This document shows, piece after piece, positions 5,275 through 7,551 of a stretch of 7,551 nucleotides of DNA. This stretch comes from Faecimorpha sp963627615 (GTDB lineage Bacteria; Bacillota; Clostridia; Lachnospirales; Bianqueaceae), in contig CAVGBV010000094.1 of assembly GCA_963627615.1 (NCBI GenBank), forward strand, positions 1-7,551, written 5' to 3'. A program made the translations under genes and the position numbers. The stretch's first letter is position 1. Each line of letters begins with the position of its first letter. The notes beneath the pieces are model-generated. The model saw only the letters and a program-made list of their open reading frames with translations. It was not told the DNA's origin and ran no database searches.

Positions 5275-7551
5275 TGCGGCTGCACTGGCTGGAAGGAAGA
5301 AAGCAGCGGGGATATGTCACCTGGGGCTTGCCATGGCGGAAGGGAGAAGTGCGGGCCGGAGAGTCTTTCTATCTGAAAGGGGACAACGGCGCGGAGTACC
5401 CTGTACAGACACGGCCCAGAGCCTATTGGCCGGATGGATCCGTCAAATGGACACTGCATACGGCATGCCCGTCAGCCGGACCGTGGAGTCTGGAACGGGG
5501 CAGCCGGCCGTATCTGACAGAGCTGCATCAGGAGGGACAAAAGATCTGTGCCGGTCGGATGACGGTAGACTTTTCCGAGGGAAAAGCAGTGCCTCGAGTA
5601 GAATATGACGGAACTGTGCGCTGTATAGGCGGAGAATTGGTCGCCAAGGTGAATGGCGCGGAATATTACGGGACGGCGGATAGCATCCGGCTGGAAGAGA
5701 ATGGACCGCTGCGGGCTGTTATCCGGGTGAAGGGAAGTCATCAGAACGCGGCAGGGGACCGCCTGCTCCCGTTTACCCTACGGTATTATATCCATGCGGG
5801 GGATCCGGAGATCCGTATCGTACATACTTTTGTACATGACGCCGACCCGTTTGCACAGAAGATAGAGGCCCTTGGGATTTCCTTTGACGCGGATCTGAAG
5901 GAGCCGATCTATAACCGGCATGTGCGGGTCGGAGGCGAAGGAGGCTATCTGAAGGAGAGCTGTGTTCTGTTAAACAGTTGGAGACCGAAGCTCCCGGCGC
6001 AGTGGTATCACACGCAGATTGCGGGGGGCAGGCTCAATCTAAACCGGGAAGAGCATCCGGAAGCCTATCAGGCCATGGAAGATATGACCTGGTGGGATCG
6101 TTGGAAGTTGGTGCAGGATTCTTCAGAACACTATAAGATCAGTAAGCATACAGGGGAAGAGGACTGTTCCTGGGTGGATGGACCGGAAGGACACCGGGCG
6201 CGGGGGATCTTGTCGGCCGCGGGACTTACGGTGACACTGCGGGATTTTTGGCAGAAACATCCGTCCGCATTGGAGGTAAGTGGTATGCTGGGAGAGCAGG
6301 CGCGCCTGAGCGCGTGGATCTGGTGTGAGGATGTGCCTCCGATGGATCTTAGACCGTATACGAAAAGGCCGTGCAGCCAGAGCTACTATGGACAGGGAAC
6401 TCCCAGCCGCAGTATGCCCTCCGGCATCGCCGTAACCAATGAGATTCATCTGACAGTAACCGATCCCCTGGCGGAAAAGGACGAGGTCCTGGATGAATTA
6501 TGGAACGGAACGCAAAAAGGCGCTTTCATTGCGGCGGATCCGGAGTATTATCATCAGGTCAGGGCCTTTGGAGTCTGGTCGCTGCCCAGATATGATACAC
6601 CGGCGGAGAGGGCGCTGGAGAAGGAACTCGATACACGCATCGCCTTTTATCAGAGAGAACAGGAGCAGAGAAAATGGTATGGTCTCTGGAACTATGGAGA
6701 CTGGATGCACACCTATGATCCGGAGAGGCATAGCTGGAGGTACGATATGGGGGGATGGGCCTGGCAGAATACGGAACTGGTGCCCACCTTATGGTTATGG
6801 TACATGTTCCTGCGGTCAGGACGGGAAGATGTGTTTTCTATGGCGGAGGATATGTGCCGGCATACCAGCGAGGTCGATATCCATCACAGCGGTCCATTTG
6901 CGGGCCTGGGTTCCCGGCACAATGTCAAGCACTGGGGCGGATCAGCCAAGGAAGCCAGAATCTCCATGGCGCAGCATCACCGTTTTTACTATTATCTGAC
7001 GGGGGATGAGCGGGTGGGAGACATCATGGATGAAGTCAAGGACGCCGATCTTACAACCAAGGACGCGGATCCGCTCTATAACTATTATACCATGACCGGA
7101 CAGGAACCCTACTGCACACATGCGCGGACAGGTCCGGACTGGTCTTCCTACTGCGGCAACTGGATGACACGATGGGAGCGCTTTCAGGACACAGCTTACC
7201 GGGATAAGATGATGCACGGGATTGCGGGAATCGCCGCCGCGCCGTATCGCTTCCTCTCCGGAACAGATTTCGGTTACGATCCGGATACCGGGACGATGTA
7301 TTATATCGGGGAGAAGGGGACCGGCGGTGTTCATCTGGCCCTTTGCATGGGGGAACCGCAGCTGTATCTGGAGCTCATGGATATATTGGAAGACCCGGCG
7401 TGGGAGGATATGATGGTACAGTACGGATGGTATTATTTCCTGTCTCCGGAGGAAAAACTCGCGCATTCCAATCCGGAAGTGGCGCGGAAGGGATGGGGGA
7501 TGCCCATGTCTGCTTCGCCTCTGGCGGCCTATGCGGCCAGAACCCGAAAGG
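5274..7551 (+). CDS. PcRGLX/YetA-like family protein, probable exo-rhamnogalacturonan lyase (3' end cut by window)
   Basis: An uninterrupted frame of 759 codons runs off the window edge, so the C-terminus is missing. I recognise the PcRGLX/YetA-like architecture. An N-terminal RIFT-barrel domain carries PRAYWPDGSVKW (48-59). A central beta-sandwich follows, roughly 110-430 including the linker. The last part is an alpha/alpha toroid with NYGDWMHTYD (473-482), YDMGGWAWQNTE (490-501), SGPFAGLGSRHNVKHWGG (539-556) and EARISMAQHHRFYYYLTGDER (560-580). The founding fungal enzyme, PcRGLX of CAZy PL26, cleaves rhamnogalacturonan-I exolytically by beta-elimination; Bacillus subtilis YetA is a relative without firm function. 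No signal peptide is visible (MRLHWLEGRKQRG), implying cytoplasmic action on imported oligosaccharides. It is coupled to the upstream HAD gene by TAATG and diverges from GH51. Family assignment is strong; the lyase activity is inferred. Confidence 0.85.
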   Translation, partial: MRLHWLEGRKQRGYVTWGLPWRKGEVRAGESFYLKGDNGAEYPVQTRPRAYWPDGSVKWTLHTACPSAGPWSLERGSRPYLTELHQEGQKICAGRMTVDFSEGKAVPRVEYDGTVRCIGGELVAKVNGAEYYGTADSIRLEENGPLRAVIRVKGSHQNAAGDRLLPFTLRYYIHAGDPEIRIVHTFVHDADPFAQKIEALGISFDADLKEPIYNRHVRVGGEGGYLKESCVLLNSWRPKLPAQWYHTQIAGGRLNLNREEHPEAYQAMEDMTWWDRWKLVQDSSEHYKISKHTGEEDCSWVDGPEGHRARGILSAAGLTVTLRDFWQKHPSALEVSGMLGEQARLSAWIWCEDVPPMDLRPYTKRPCSQSYYGQGTPSRSMPSGIAVTNEIHLTVTDPLAEKDEVLDELWNGTQKGAFIAADPEYYHQVRAFGVWSLPRYDTPAERALEKELDTRIAFYQREQEQRKWYGLWNYGDWMHTYDPERHSWRYDMGGWAWQNTELVPTLWLWYMFLRSGREDVFSMAEDMCRHTSEVDIHHSGPFAGLGSRHNVKHWGGSAKEARISMAQHHRFYYYLTGDERVGDIMDEVKDADLTTKDADPLYNYYTMTGQEPYCTHARTGPDWSSYCGNWMTRWERFQDTAYRDKMMHGIAGIAAAPYRFLSGTDFGYDPDTGTMYYIGEKGTGGVHLALCMGEPQLYLELMDILEDPAWEDMMVQYGWYYFLSPEEKLAHSNPEVARKGWGMPMSASPLAAYAARTRK

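Noticed and set aside
6493..6999. Alternative plus-strand frame inside the YetA-like gene
   Set aside because: It is arginine-rich, out-of-frame translation within an intact, family-matching frame that continues across the whole stretch.
6942..7466. Minus-strand frame near the right edge
   Set aside because: It is antisense to the conserved toroid domain of the YetA-like protein and lacks a ribosome binding site or recognisable family.

Overview
The window looks like chromosomal DNA of a Gram-positive, anaerobic Clostridia-type bacterium, most likely a gut Lachnospiraceae or relative. This rests on the strong AGGAGG ribosome binding sites, canonical TTGACx/TATAAT promoters, U-tract terminators, moderate G+C content and gene families. 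Species cannot be named from the sequence. Six protein genes fill almost all of it, and no stretch over 300 bases lacks a gene. I saw no rRNA, tRNA, CRISPR array, insertion sequence or origin.

Left part (1-2533, minus strand): a compact three-gene operon reading right to left, marR-type regulator (2460-2029), cytidylate-kinase-like P-loop protein (2014-1394) and MATE-family efflux transporter (1397-57). It has its own sigma-A-type promoter (2505-2533). A perfect 6-2-6 palindrome (2511-2524) sits in the 17-bp spacer, which is the expected layout for an autorepressing MarR operator. The kinase-like gene and the transporter overlap by four bases (ATGA). A hairpin terminator closes the operon at 14-50.

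Middle (2542-4503, minus strand): a cytoplasmic GH51 alpha-L-arabinofuranosidase, followed by an unusually elaborate terminator (2542-2633) that can fold on the transcript as a nearly gap-free three-way junction.

Right part (4540-7551, plus strand): a divergent promoter region, then a HAD phosphatase whose stop overlaps the start of a PcRGLX/YetA-like protein. That family contains exo-rhamnogalacturonan lyases (CAZy PL26). The gene is cut off by the window end after 759 codons. Neither GH51 nor the YetA-like protein has a signal peptide. Together they suggest intracellular trimming of imported pectin (rhamnogalacturonan-I) fragments: GH51 removes arabinose side groups and the YetA-like protein attacks the backbone. 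The HAD enzyme's role is unknown.

The efflux operon and the pectin genes are neighbours but appear to be separate transcription units. The most notable points are the operator-in-promoter, the kinase-like gene embedded in an efflux operon, the three-way-junction terminator, and a palindrome over the -35 of the HAD/YetA-like operon.
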